This document shows positions 26,471 to 34,054 of a DNA stretch of 37,780 nt, in pieces. Each line of letters starts with the position of its first letter. Position 1 is the first letter of the stretch. The stretch comes from an uncultured Saprospiraceae bacterium (GTDB taxonomy: Bacteria; Bacteroidota; Bacteroidia; Chitinophagales; Saprospiraceae): positions 1-37,780 of the forward strand of contig CAKZUK010000098.1 in NCBI GenBank assembly GCA_937921775.1, read 5' to 3'. A program made the translations under genes and the position numbers. The notes beneath the pieces were generated by a model. The model was not told where the DNA came from and did no database searches. It saw nothing but the letters and a program-made list of their open reading frames with translations.

Positions 26471-27397
26471 ATGAGTCTGCTCAATAATTATAGTGTTCGT
26501 GATTTAGGAAACCTTGATTTGCTTGCTAAGCAGGTGGTTGAGGGATTTATCATTGGTTTACACAAAAGTCCGTTTCATGGATTTTCTGTAGAATTTGCAG
26601 AACACCGAATTTATAATCCAGGAGAATCTACTAAAAACATTGACTGGAAAGTGTATGGCCGAACAGGCAAATTGTTTACCAAACGATTTGAAGAAGAGAC
26701 CAACCTTCGTTGTCAAATCGTAATTGACTCTTCCTCTTCTATGTACTTTCCAGAAAATCCGGATAAGAATGGGCCTGGTTTGAATAAGCTTCAATTCTCG
26801 TCTCTTGCAGCAGCAGCTCTTATGCACTTGCTGCAAAAACAGCGCGATGCCTTTGGCCTCAGCCTGTTTGATAATGAAGTACGTCAACACTCTCGTTGCA
26901 AGTCAAGTACGACACACTATCGATTGATGCTGACTTATCTTGATCAATTGATCAACAATCCGGTTCGCAACAAAACAACATCAGCTGCACAGGCTCTTCA
27001 TCAAATCGCAGAGAGTATCCACAAACGCTCGATGGTCATTATCTTTAGTGATATGTTTGAACATACTGAAGATAACGAGCATTTATTTTCCGCTCTACAG
27101 CACCTTAAGCACAATAAGCATGAAGTAGTTTTATTTCATGTAGTAGATCAATCAAAGGAAATTGACTTTGAATTTGAGAACCGACCTTACATTTTCATTG
27201 ATATGGAATCTGGTGAAAAGGTTCGTTTACAATCAAACCAAGTCAAAGATTCTTACGTAGAGCAAATGTCCAAATTTACGGAAGAACTTCGCTTCAAGTG
27301 CTTACAATATAAAATTGACTTCGTAAAAGCCGACATCAATAAAGGCTTCAAGCAAATTTTGCAAGCTTATTTGGTGAAGCGTTCTAAAATGCGATAG
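26471..27397 (+). CDS. DUF58 domain protein (von Willebrand A-like)
   Basis: 308 residues. It carries the DUF58 signature RIYNPGESTKNIDWKVYGRT (Arg46 to Trp59 and on) and, right after, a VWA-type fold with a metal-site-like DSSSS (residues 86-90) in CQIVIDSSSSMYF. DUF58 proteins are usually encoded with a MoxR-type AAA ATPase and further VWA proteins; here no such partners lie within the window on either side, so it stands alone with its own promoter. Cytoplasmic, function not established. The stop codon is the first part of a 7-bp hairpin (27396-27414). Confidence 0.85.
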   Translation: MSLLNNYSVRDLGNLDLLAKQVVEGFIIGLHKSPFHGFSVEFAEHRIYNPGESTKNIDWKVYGRTGKLFTKRFEEETNLRCQIVIDSSSSMYFPENPDKNGPGLNKLQFSSLAAAALMHLLQKQRDAFGLSLFDNEVRQHSRCKSSTTHYRLMLTYLDQLINNPVRNKTTSAAQALHQIAESIHKRSMVIIFSDMFEHTEDNEHLFSALQHLKHNKHEVVLFHVVDQSKEIDFEFENRPYIFIDMESGEKVRLQSNQVKDSYVEQMSKFTEELRFKCLQYKIDFVKADINKGFKQILQAYLVKRSKMR

Positions 27398-27414
27398 TGT
27401 GGCATCACCACACT
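27396..27414 (+). terminator. Short hairpin at the DUF58 stop codon
   Basis: AGTGTGG (27396-27402) and CCACACT (27408-27414) form a 7-bp perfect stem with a 5-base loop, overlapping the TAG stop. No T-tract follows, so termination here is uncertain. Confidence 0.35.
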
Positions 27415-27632
27415 GGAAGTCAGGACTGGGAAATTTCCAACAGGCGAGAACTTTATCTGCGGCCCGTCTGCCCGCGGAAGGCTAATCAGGGTCCGTGATC
27501 GATGCAAATCTTAAGTCCAAAGCCAAATCCCAAATTTTTATTTCCCAATTTTTATCCTATTTTAGCCCTTAGCCCGCTTAAACAAAATCAGTAATTTGAA
27601 GTGCTCAAACTATTAATCTTTAATAAAAAATA

Positions 27633-28544
27633 ATGATCCGACTTTCCAAAATATCGACTCGCCCTCCAAGAGGAGCAAAAAAAGATGACATCAGGAGTAA
27701 AACTAAAAAAATTGTGAAACGCATTGCGGAGCTACAAGCTCGCATGAATGCAGAAGGAAAACACAGTCTTCTAGTTATATTTCAAGGCATGGATTCTTCA
27801 GGTAAAGATGGTGCCAGTAGAAATGTATTTTGCAGATGTAGTCCTACCGGAGTTAGTGCCACCTCTTTTAAGAAACCATCAGAGGAAGAATTTGCTCATG
27901 ACTTCCTTTGGCGTGTGCACAAGCAAATGCCTGAGAAAGGTCAGATCAAAATTTTCAACCGATCGCAATACGAAGATATTCTCATCCAATGGGTTCACGG
28001 CTGGATAAATGATGAAAAAGCACACAGACGTATGGCCTCTATTAATGCCTTGGAGGAGTTGGTACAATATGACAACAATACTACTGTCTTGAAATTCTAC
28101 ATGCACCTTTCTCCTGAAAGACAAAAAGAAAAATTGCAAGACCGTATCGATGATCCAGAGAAAAATTGGAAGCATAACGACAACGACTGGAAGGAATCTA
28201 AATACTGGAATGACTACCGCCGATGCTACGAATATGCAATCAACAATAGTTCAATTCCTTGGAACATAGCACCAGTAGATGAACGTTGGTATCGAGATTA
28301 TTTTATTGCTTCTAAAGTCTTAGAGACCTTGGAGGGAATGAATATTGTACTTCCTGTGTTAAAGAAGAAACCAGCGCTAGGTCGTAAAAAAATTGCTGCC
28401 AAAACAACTAAGAAAAAGGTGACGAATAAAGCGACAAAGAAAACTGTTGCTAAAAAAGCGGCCACTAGAAAACCTGCAGCAAAGAAAGCTACAACAAAGC
28501 GAACTACAACTAAACGAGCTGCAACAAAGAAAGCAAAGAAATAA
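27633..28544 (+). CDS. ppk2: PPK2-family polyphosphate kinase with histone-like lysine-rich tail
   Basis: 303 residues. PPK2 enzymes transfer phosphate between polyphosphate and nucleotides. The catalytic core (about 1-243) has Walker A GMDSSGKDGA (52-61), the lid region SFKKPSEEEFAHDFLWRVHK, and the Walker B-type IFNRSQYEDILIQWVHGW followed by the arginine-rich lid (RMASINALEELV). From about residue 244 a 60-residue tail has 23 Lys and 4 Arg, no acidic residue, the rest mostly Ala/Thr (KKTVAKKAATRKPAAKKATT). This resembles histone H1-like bacterial tails and is extra to the PPK2 family. hslR follows one base after the stop, so the two are an operon. Confidence 0.88.
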   Translation: MIRLSKISTRPPRGAKKDDIRSKTKKIVKRIAELQARMNAEGKHSLLVIFQGMDSSGKDGASRNVFCRCSPTGVSATSFKKPSEEEFAHDFLWRVHKQMPEKGQIKIFNRSQYEDILIQWVHGWINDEKAHRRMASINALEELVQYDNNTTVLKFYMHLSPERQKEKLQDRIDDPEKNWKHNDNDWKESKYWNDYRRCYEYAINNSSIPWNIAPVDERWYRDYFIASKVLETLEGMNIVLPVLKKKPALGRKKIAAKTTKKKVTNKATKKTVAKKAATRKPAAKKATTKRTTTKRAATKKAKK

Positions 28545-28545
28545 A

Positions 28546-28959
28546 ATGGCTAAAAAAGTAAGAGTGGATAAGTGGCTATGGAGTGTGCGTATTTTTAAAA
28601 CACGTACAAAAGCTACTGATGCCTGCAAGTCAGGAAAAGTAAAAATCGGAGAAGTAAATGTAAAACCTTCATTGCTGGTGACAGGTGGTGAAATCCTTTT
28701 TGTTCGAAAAGAAGGATTCAACCTCGTCTTTAAAGTAGTGGATATCATTGAACGTAGAGTCTCTGCTGTCTTGGCACAACCTTGCTATGAGAATCTAACT
28801 CCCGAGGATGAAATGAACAAGTTCAAATCTTGGTATGTTGGGAAAGGCGCTCCTGAGCGAAGAGAAAGAGGTGCTGGTCGTCCTACGAAAAAGGATCGTC
28901 GCGAGATTGATGGCTTTAAAGGAGATATGGATGAGGATGATTCTTGGATGTTTGAGTAA
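28546..28959 (+). CDS. hslR: S4-domain RNA-binding protein, Hsp15 type
   Basis: 137 residues from ATG 28546, one base after the ppk2 stop. A longer frame beginning inside the ppk2 tail is an overlap artefact. The S4 motif VRVDKWLWSVRIFKTRTKAT is at residues 4-23 and GKVKIGEVNVKPSLLV follows, as in E. coli Hsp15, which rescues stalled 50S subunits carrying peptidyl-tRNA. The basic tail GAGRPTKKDRREIDGFKG also resembles Hsp15. It ends with an acidic stretch (DMDEDDSWMFE). Coupling to ppk2 suggests expression under stress; that is inference. A GC-rich repeat fragment and a strong hairpin follow. Confidence 0.82.
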   Translation: MAKKVRVDKWLWSVRIFKTRTKATDACKSGKVKIGEVNVKPSLLVTGGEILFVRKEGFNLVFKVVDIIERRVSAVLAQPCYENLTPEDEMNKFKSWYVGKGAPERRERGAGRPTKKDRREIDGFKGDMDEDDSWMFE

Positions 28960-28960
28960 G

Positions 28961-28997
28961 GAGACCGCTTTGCTATCAGACCGCTTCGCTAAGAGAC
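28961..28997. repeat. Copy of the GAGACCGCTTYGCTRTCAGA repeat
   Basis: GAGACCGCTTTGCTATCAGA (28961-28980) matches the terminal repeat of the 3619-3818 element at 18 of 20 positions, and a second unit GACCGCTTCGCTAAGAGAC overlaps it (28979-28997). It starts right after the hslR stop codon. Confidence 0.6.
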
Positions 28998-29015
28998 TTT
29001 ATCCCTCTATCGAAT

Positions 29016-29060
29016 AAATAGAAATGCTCAGTTACACAAGGTAACTGAGCATTTCTATTT
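29016..29060. terminator. Bidirectional intrinsic terminator between hslR and hbd
   Basis: A perfect 20-bp stem, AAATAGAAATGCTCAGTTAC (29016-29035) with GTAACTGAGCATTTCTATTT (29041-29060), has a 5-base loop. The A-rich left side and T-rich right side let it terminate both convergent transcripts. Confidence 0.8.
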
Positions 29061-29074
29061 TAAGCCTAGTTTAG

Positions 29075-29093
29075 TACTCTGTAATATAAGTTA
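29075..29093 (+). repeat. Solo end of the MITE-like element
   Basis: TACTCTGTAATATAAGTTA matches the left end of the element at 21249 (TACTCTGTAACATAAGTTA) at 18 of 19 positions. Its last three bases form the TAA stop codon of hbd on the minus strand (29091-29093). A 9-base TACAGAGTA, the same outer end inverted, abuts the nth stop at 7884-7892. Confidence 0.45.
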
Positions 29094-29978
29094 TGCAAAG
29101 CTATCCGCAACAACCAAGTCCTTACTTCCTGGTGTATACTTGTAAAAACCTTCACCTGACTTACGACCTTTCTTACCCGCCGTCACCATATTTACTAATA
29201 AGGGGCAAGGTGCATATTTTGGATTCTTAAATCCATCATAAAGTACATTACAAATCGCTAGACAAACATCTAGACCGATAAAATCAGCTAGTTGAAGTGG
29301 CCCCATTGGATGTGCCATTCCTAATTTCATAACCGTATCAATTTCCTCAACACCAGCGACACCTTCGTGCAAAGTATAGATCGCTTCATTTATCATTGGA
29401 ATTAAAATACGGTTGGCAACGAAGCCAGGATAATCGTTTGCTTCTGTTGGCACCTTACCGAGTTTGCGGCTCAGTTCCATTATTTGATTGGTCACTTCCG
29501 TAGTGGTTGCATAACCATTGATCACTTCTACCAGTTTCATAACAGGAACCGGATTCATAAAGTGCATACCAATTACTTTTTCTGGACGAGAAGTCACAGA
29601 TGCTATTTTTGTAATTGAAATGGAAGATGTGTTAGATGCTAAAATCGCTTTAGCAGGAGCTGCCTCGTCTATTTGTTTGAAAATCTTAAGTTTCAAATCT
29701 ATATTTTCGGTAGCTGCCTCAACCACCAAATCAGCATCAGCGACTGCTTCCGCTAAATTAGTATGCGTTTTGATGCGCGCAAGTGTAGCAGTTTTATCAG
29801 CTTCCGTGATTCGTTCTTTGCTAAGCATACGATCAAGGTTCTTGTTGATCGTCGCCATGCCTTTATCCAAAGCCTCTTGTGCAATGTCAACTAAGGTTAC
29901 ATCAAATCCCTTCATGGCAAATACATGGGCGATTCCGTTACCCATAGTTCCTGCTCCAATTACTGTTATATTTTGCAT
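29091..29978 (-). CDS. hbd: 3-hydroxybutyryl-CoA dehydrogenase
   Basis: 295 residues, the standard single-function length. Oxidises (S)-3-hydroxyacyl-CoA to 3-ketoacyl-CoA with NAD(P) (or the reverse), in fatty-acid beta-oxidation or butyrate/polyhydroxybutyrate metabolism. Rossmann motif GAGTMGNGIAHVF (GxGxxG from residue 8), SNTSSISITKIAS, the catalytic His in GMHFMNPVPVMKLVEVI, DYPGFVANRILIPMINEA, and the C-terminal domain GMAHPMGPLQLADFIGLDVC with GRKSGEGFY at the end. No thiolase or crotonase neighbours. It has a well-formed promoter with a palindrome in its spacer (30001-30031). ATG at 29976-29978. Confidence 0.92.
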   Translation of the reverse strand: MQNITVIGAGTMGNGIAHVFAMKGFDVTLVDIAQEALDKGMATINKNLDRMLSKERITEADKTATLARIKTHTNLAEAVADADLVVEAATENIDLKLKIFKQIDEAAPAKAILASNTSSISITKIASVTSRPEKVIGMHFMNPVPVMKLVEVINGYATTTEVTNQIMELSRKLGKVPTEANDYPGFVANRILIPMINEAIYTLHEGVAGVEEIDTVMKLGMAHPMGPLQLADFIGLDVCLAICNVLYDGFKNPKYAPCPLLVNMVTAGKKGRKSGEGFYKYTPGSKDLVVADSFA

Positions 29979-30000
29979 ATTTTTATCGTTTGTATTTTTC

Positions 30001-30031
30001 TAAATATAGCTCCTTAAACTTTAAGGACAAA
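30001..30031 (-). promoter_or_regulatory. hbd promoter with palindromic operator in the spacer
   Basis: On the minus strand: -33 TTTG (30028-30031), 19 bases, -7 TATATTTA (30001-30008; one mismatch to TAnnTTTG). The spacer holds a perfect palindrome, TCCTTAAA-C-TTTAAGGA (30011-30027), filling it almost completely. A repressor bound there would block RNA polymerase. The start site would be near 29994, giving a leader of about 16 bases. Confidence 0.6.
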
Positions 30032-30396
30032 ACAGCGTTTAATCTTTAGGTCTAAGCGGCCACAAAATTAAAAAAAATAGCTTGATAATTTAATCGCTTG
30101 ATTAGTTTTTGATACATTAAGGTTTGTTTTCAAAGAATCAAATGATTTGTAGCAATTTAAAGGCTGGGCAAGCTTATAGAGCTAAGTAATATTGTTTGGT
30201 CCGCACTGCGATTAACTTTGAAGGAATCAAGGCAATTAGGCATAAAGGATAGGCAATTCTTGAAAAATTATTGCTAATCTCGGAAAGCGCGATTGGCTGG
30301 CTTTCAGAGCTTCAATCCTTATTTCTTTCAAACCTTTTTCAAGCAAATGAAATCATCTTGAACCAAGTTTATACAAGTTCAACAAAAAATCTAAAC
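30032..30396. other. Intergenic region upstream of msrB
   Basis: 365 bp between the hbd promoter and msrB. AT-rich in the left half; no gene, terminator or clear -33/-7 pair found. An open frame reaching back to 30271 in the msrB phase has no family similarity and is taken as non-coding. Confidence 0.4.
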
Positions 30397-30795
30397 ATGG
30401 CATATAAAGTCACCAAAACAGAAGAAGAATGGAAAAAGGAACTGAGTCCTGAGGCATATCGCGTTTTGCGACAAGCAGGTACAGAACGTCCTTTCGTTGG
30501 TGAATACACCAATACTGAAGATAAGGGAACTTATCATTGTGGAGCCTGCGACTTTGAGTTGTTTGCTTCTGAGCAAAAATATCATTCTGGCTGTGGATGG
30601 CCTAGCTTCTGGACAGAACTGGAATCCGCTAATATTGAAAAAAAATCAGATCCTTCGCTTGGAATGAAGCGAGTAGAGCTACTTTGCAGTAATTGTGGAA
30701 GTCATCTCGGACATGTTTTCAATGATGGGCCACCTCCTACTGGACAGCGGTATTGCATTAACTCTATTTCACTTAAGTTTAAAAAAGCAGAGTAA
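30397..30795 (+). CDS. msrB: Peptide-methionine (R)-S-oxide reductase
   Basis: 132 residues from ATG 30397. Reduces methionine-R-sulfoxide in proteins using thioredoxin. Zinc-binding pairs CGAC (in [12 protein letters not shown]) and CSNC (in [14 protein letters not shown]), the substrate motif [11 protein letters not shown], and the catalytic Cys120 in [11 protein letters not shown] are all present. The N terminus ([20 protein letters not shown]) is the usual start, so the upstream extension is rejected. Cytoplasmic single-domain enzyme; no msrA adjacent. Confidence 0.93.
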   Translation: MAYKVTKTEEEWKKELSPEAYRVLRQAGTERPFVGEYTNTEDKGTYHCGACDFELFASEQKYHSGCGWPSFWTELESANIEKKSDPSLGMKRVELLCSNCGSHLGHVFNDGPPPTGQRYCINSISLKFKKAE

Positions 30796-31140
30796 GTGCT
30801 TGGACTTAGTAAATTTTATTTAAAGTTGCAATGGCAGTGGCAATACGCTAGGGTTGGATCTAATCTAGTTCAATACTAAAACGAAAGATTAGTCATTTCA
30901 AAAACCCGCAGTGATCTTCCTTCTTCTCACTTAATTAAGTAGCTTGACGGAATTATTTGGCATTTTCCTTTTGACACTTTTATAAATCTACACGCTAATT
31001 CCCTATCGGTCAACCGTTTAGAAAATTTATAAAAATAGTAAAATATCAAATATTTTTGTCCCGTCACTTAGGAGTAGAATCACTTTGTAAGCTCCAGATT
31101 CGACTTACCTTTCAAAAACGCAGAAAATTGATATAAATTA
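30796..31140. other. Intergenic region with repeat pieces
   Basis: 345 bp between the convergent msrB and nucleotidyltransferase genes, no gene. It contains AGTTGCAATGGCAGTGGCAA (30824-30843, related to the TTTCAGTTGCAATG family and to 16931-16970), copy C of the AAATAATTCCGTCA repeat (30931-30970) and its partner AAGTGACGGGACAAA (inverted, 31055-31069). Confidence 0.45.
30931..30970 (-). repeat. AAATAATTCCRTCAARCTACTTAA repeat, copy C
   Basis: Read on the minus strand, AAGGAAAATGCCAAATAATT then CCGTCAAGCTACTTAATTAA; about 33 of 40 positions match copy A at 16851-16890. The GACGGGAC partner lies about 85 bp away at 31057-31066, so this copy has a longer centre than copy B. Confidence 0.55.
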
Positions 31141-32211
31141 TCAATATTGACTTTCTTTGTATATTTCTTTTCTGGAGGCAACTAATAGAGATTCAATCGC
31201 ACCATAGTCAGGTTTATTGGGCAATTTGCTTGTCGCAAAAGCTTGTTCGAGTGTTTTCATTTTTTCGTTAGCTTGTTCGATCAAATCATCGTATTCCCAC
31301 TCCCCTTTCCTGATCGCTAGTAAAGCATCTCTGTTTGGACGGTGAACATTGATCTTTCCTGTTTTCAAAATCTCTATCGCCATATCTAGCAATCGAAAAG
31401 TGTGCATCATGTTTTTGGAATCATAATTTTTGCCATGTTCTAGATTATCTTGATAGCGGTGTTCGTTTCTTTTGTCTACCCAATCCCAATATTCGCGATA
31501 ATCTTTGCAATACTTTACGAAACCATCTTCGTTGAAGTGTAAGTGCCCAACAGATTCACCACCTTTCGGAACACTGCTTAACAAAACGCTTGTTGCACTT
31601 TCCTTTCGCTGAATTCCTTTGAAGCCAAATTCATTTTTTTCATCATAGTAAATACCATATACATCTTTGAAATGTGCTACATTTACCAATCCGCATTGTT
31701 CTTGTTTGTATCCTTTCGAGTCTAACCACTTCTTCAAAGGAATCGCTCCCTGCCCATGCAATACGTAACAAAAATCGAGAATTGACTTACGCTCTTTATC
31801 AACCGGATTTACAATTTTCTTGTTCAGTCCTCTTGCTTTTTTCACTTGCGTGAAAGCGTAGCCACCAAAGGTATCTTTACATTTTTTTGAGATAAAAATA
31901 GTTGGATCAATTTTATCCATTACTGGATGTTTGATCAATACTTTATCAGCTGGTGTGTTTAGTAACTCAAGAATATTAGGATTATTCTTTTTGAGTAATT
32001 CAAAAAATCGCCCCAACTCATAGTAAACAATGTCATTGCTTTCATCAGATACCTGTGGAATATATTCTAATCCATAGAAGGCATCTTTGGGCAAAATAAA
32101 AACACCTCTGATATCAGTATCAGAGGTGGCAGTTTCTAAACCATAAGCTCTACTTCCCGAAATGCATTCGTAGATAATGAGTCCTTGGTCTTTCAAATCT
32201 TGTATGGTCAT
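31141..32211 (-). CDS. Polymerase-beta-type nucleotidyltransferase (RlaP/YcgL-like)
   Basis: 356 residues. The N terminus carries the nucleotidyltransferase signature: GSRAYGL (Gly19, Ser20) followed by SDTDIRG with Asp31 and Asp33 as metal ligands. The rest (about 90-350) is helical and includes a conserved-looking KKARGLNKKIVNP stretch and HTFRLLDMAIEIL. It resembles the COG3541/PF10127 group, some members of which are tied to RNA-repair operons (RlaP); nucleotide and substrate are unknown. It directly follows, with 16 bp between, a gene fragment of the same superfamily (32228-32611), so the locus was probably a two-gene unit. ATG at 32209-32211. Confidence 0.72.
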   Translation of the reverse strand: MTIQDLKDQGLIIYECISGSRAYGLETATSDTDIRGVFILPKDAFYGLEYIPQVSDESNDIVYYELGRFFELLKKNNPNILELLNTPADKVLIKHPVMDKIDPTIFISKKCKDTFGGYAFTQVKKARGLNKKIVNPVDKERKSILDFCYVLHGQGAIPLKKWLDSKGYKQEQCGLVNVAHFKDVYGIYYDEKNEFGFKGIQRKESATSVLLSSVPKGGESVGHLHFNEDGFVKYCKDYREYWDWVDKRNEHRYQDNLEHGKNYDSKNMMHTFRLLDMAIEILKTGKINVHRPNRDALLAIRKGEWEYDDLIEQANEKMKTLEQAFATSKLPNKPDYGAIESLLVASRKEIYKESQY

Positions 32212-32227
32212 AAATAAAAATCGTTTG

Positions 32228-32611
32228 CTAAAAATTATTTGCTAAGCTTCTATAAAAATTATCTAGCAGCTCTGAATTTGCGACTGGCTCTTTCTCCAAT
32301 TTAGGACTATTTTTAATACGCTCGAATGCATGTTTAATATAGTCAACTAAATCTGTCTCGATCCTGTGAACGTAATCCTCATTTGCCGAATCCTTCATTT
32401 TTAGCAATGTAAGAATTTTAGCTTTTATTGCATCATCCTTTACCATCACTAAAAGCTTCGGAATGTCCATTGGAGGAATCGTCTTATATTCCATAATCCA
32501 ATTTGCAGCAAGCACTGGCCGAATTACATAAAACAGTTTTTTCAACTTTATCTTTTCGCCGACTAGACCAGATTCAAAGCTGTTCATTGCAATGCCTTTA
32601 TAATGATTCAA
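32228..32611 (-). pseudogene. C-terminal remnant of a second RlaP/YcgL-type nucleotidyltransferase
   Basis: 127 codons from a TTG at 32611, or 119 from the ATG at 32585-32587. HYKGIAMNSFESGLVGEKIK and LKKLFYVIRPVLAANWIMEY, then KTIPPMDIPKLL, match the C-terminal half of the PF10127 family as I know it (MA..NY..L.GEKVKLKKYFYVLRPLLAC.WI). The N-terminal catalytic half (GSRxxGFxSxxSDxD) is absent: the frame is closed by TAA two codons upstream of the TTG, and no such motif is visible in the 290 bp up to fabH. Either a truncated pseudogene or a small gene for the stand-alone C-terminal domain. Confidence 0.55.
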
Positions 32612-32692
32612 TGAATATTAATTTATTTTCGTTTAACAGTTATTTGAAGTAAAGAAGTTCCAAGTTTCTCACAATAGTAAAAATCAAAGATT

Positions 32693-32709
32693 AAATAAAG
32701 TCTTTATTT
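32693..32709. other. 17-bp perfect palindrome upstream of the nucleotidyltransferase remnant
   Basis: AAATAAAG-T-CTTTATTT, 8-bp arms around one base, about 80-100 bp upstream of the remnant's start on the minus strand. Could be an operator; AT-rich, so chance occurrence is not excluded. Confidence 0.3.
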
Positions 32710-32726
32710 GGGTTTCCTTATACAAC

Positions 32727-32765
32727 AAAACGTTTACTAAACTTTAAAAGCCTAGTAAACGTCTT
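32727..32765 (-). terminator. Intrinsic terminator downstream of fabH
   Basis: Arms AAAACGTTTACTA (32727-32739) and TAGTAAACGTCTT (32753-32765) give a 13-bp stem with one G-U pair and a 13-base loop. On the minus strand the right arm ends in TTTTG, a short T-tract, about 135 bp after the fabH stop. Confidence 0.6.
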
Positions 32766-32900
32766 CTTAATTTTTCTATCATCAACAAAAATCTACTCTT
32801 CTTATTTATTTTCAAATAACACGAATAAGTCCTTTGCCTATCTTTCTTCAAAACAGTATCCGCTTTCACTACACATTCGCGTCAAATGTTCTCAGCCCCT

Positions 32901-33950
32901 CTAAAAGCGAATCAAAGCCGATCCCCAAGTAAATCCAGAACCAAAAGCCGCCAAGCAAACTAAATCACCTTCCTTAACTTTGCCCGCCTCCCAGGCTTCA
33001 CAAAGTGCAATGGGAATAGAAGCTGCTGTTGTGTTTCCATATTTCTGAATATTGTTCCAAACCTGATCGTCGCGAAGTCCCAAGCGTTTTTGTACAAACT
33101 GTGAAATCCTCAAGTTTGCTTGATGTGGCACCAACATATCGATATCAGTGGCCTCATAATTATTTTGCGCAAGTGCCTCCATGATAACCTCTGGAAACTT
33201 TTGAACCGCCATTTTAAAAACGGCCTGTCCTTCCATATTTGGAAATAAATCTTCATCCTTGTACATTTTTTCCGTAAGGAAAGCTCCTCCATATTCTTGA
33301 TCTGGGTAATCATATTTTTCAGTTCCCAGATGTACACCTCCGTGACAACCCGGATTAATATAGGCTAGTTTTTCAGCATAAGAACCATCTGCATGCAAGT
33401 GAGTAGATAAGATTCCCTTTCCTTCTTCCTCTGTCGGTTGGATCACTACTGCTCCTGCCCCATCACCAAAAATCACGGTTACGTTTCTACCTCTGGTTGA
33501 AAAGTCTAAGCCTGCGGAATGAAACTCTGCTCCCACCAACAAAATATTTTTGTACATACCACTTTTCACAAACTGGTCTGCAATCGAAAGTCCGTAAACA
33601 AAACCACTACATTGGTTCCGAATATCAAGTGCACCTATCCCTGGTATTCCCAATTCGCGTTGCATCAAGACACCACAACCAGGGAAATAATAGTCTGGAC
33701 TCAGCGTCGCAAAAATGATAAAGTCGACATCCTCTGGAGTAATTCCTGCACGTTCGATTGCGATTCGTGCAGCAGCAGTGCCCATGGTGGTACTTGACTC
33801 TTTATGTTTTACGGCATATCTGCGCTCTTTAATTCCTGTACGTTCCTGAATCCATTCGTCGGAGGTATCCATGACTTTCGTCAAATCGTTATTCGTTACT
33901 ACTTTTTCTGGTACATAAAACCCGATACCTGCAATCTTTGAACTTGGCAT
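32901..33950 (-). CDS. fabH: 3-oxoacyl-ACP synthase III (KAS III)
   Basis: 349 residues. Condenses a short acyl-CoA with malonyl-ACP to start fatty-acid synthesis. The thiolase-fold triad is complete: Cys114 in DIRNQCSGFVYG, His276 in MLVPHQANLRI and Asn306 in QKYGNTTAASIPIAL. The N terminus (ITERTGIKERRY type, here WIQERTGIKERRY) is typical of FabH. It is about 20-30 residues longer than E. coli FabH, mostly in a 200-240 insertion (GGVHLGTEKYDYPDQEYGGA). No plsX/rpmF neighbours, so it may be a second KAS III. Its leader contains the same 14 bases as the hbd leader (33959-33972). ATG at 33948-33950. Confidence 0.88.
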   Translation of the reverse strand: MPSSKIAGIGFYVPEKVVTNNDLTKVMDTSDEWIQERTGIKERRYAVKHKESSTTMGTAAARIAIERAGITPEDVDFIIFATLSPDYYFPGCGVLMQRELGIPGIGALDIRNQCSGFVYGLSIADQFVKSGMYKNILLVGAEFHSAGLDFSTRGRNVTVIFGDGAGAVVIQPTEEEGKGILSTHLHADGSYAEKLAYINPGCHGGVHLGTEKYDYPDQEYGGAFLTEKMYKDEDLFPNMEGQAVFKMAVQKFPEVIMEALAQNNYEATDIDMLVPHQANLRISQFVQKRLGLRDDQVWNNIQKYGNTTAASIPIALCEAWEAGKVKEGDLVCLAAFGSGFTWGSALIRF

Positions 33951-33958
33951 GTTTGTAT

Positions 33959-33972
33959 TTTTTATCGTTTGT
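33959..33972 (-). promoter_or_regulatory. 14-base leader element shared by fabH and hbd
   Basis: On the minus strand ACAAACGATAAAAA lies 8 bases before the fabH ATG. The identical 14 bases stand at 29980-29993, one base before the hbd ATG. Both leaders are AT-rich and lack a Shine-Dalgarno site; the element may act in translation start. Confidence 0.35.
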
Positions 33973-34054
33973 TTAATTTTTTTAATCGTAAATCTGTTGA
34001 GCTATAAATCTGAACAAGCTGGCAGTTAATTGGTTTTGGCGTCGGGAGCAATGT

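Noticed and set aside
26196..27632. MoxR/BatA/BatB-type operon around DUF58
   Set aside because: Both flanks were read; neither an AAA ATPase nor further VWA proteins are encoded.
30271..30396. N-terminal extension of MsrB
   Set aside because: No signal peptide or family similarity; orthologues start at MAYKV-like sequence; the extra DNA is AT-rich intergenic in character.
32612..32900. Missing N-terminal half of the RlaP-like remnant in another frame
   Set aside because: No GSRxxG...SDxD motif in any minus-strand frame, and the 289 bp are too short for the roughly 130-residue domain plus the hairpin they contain.
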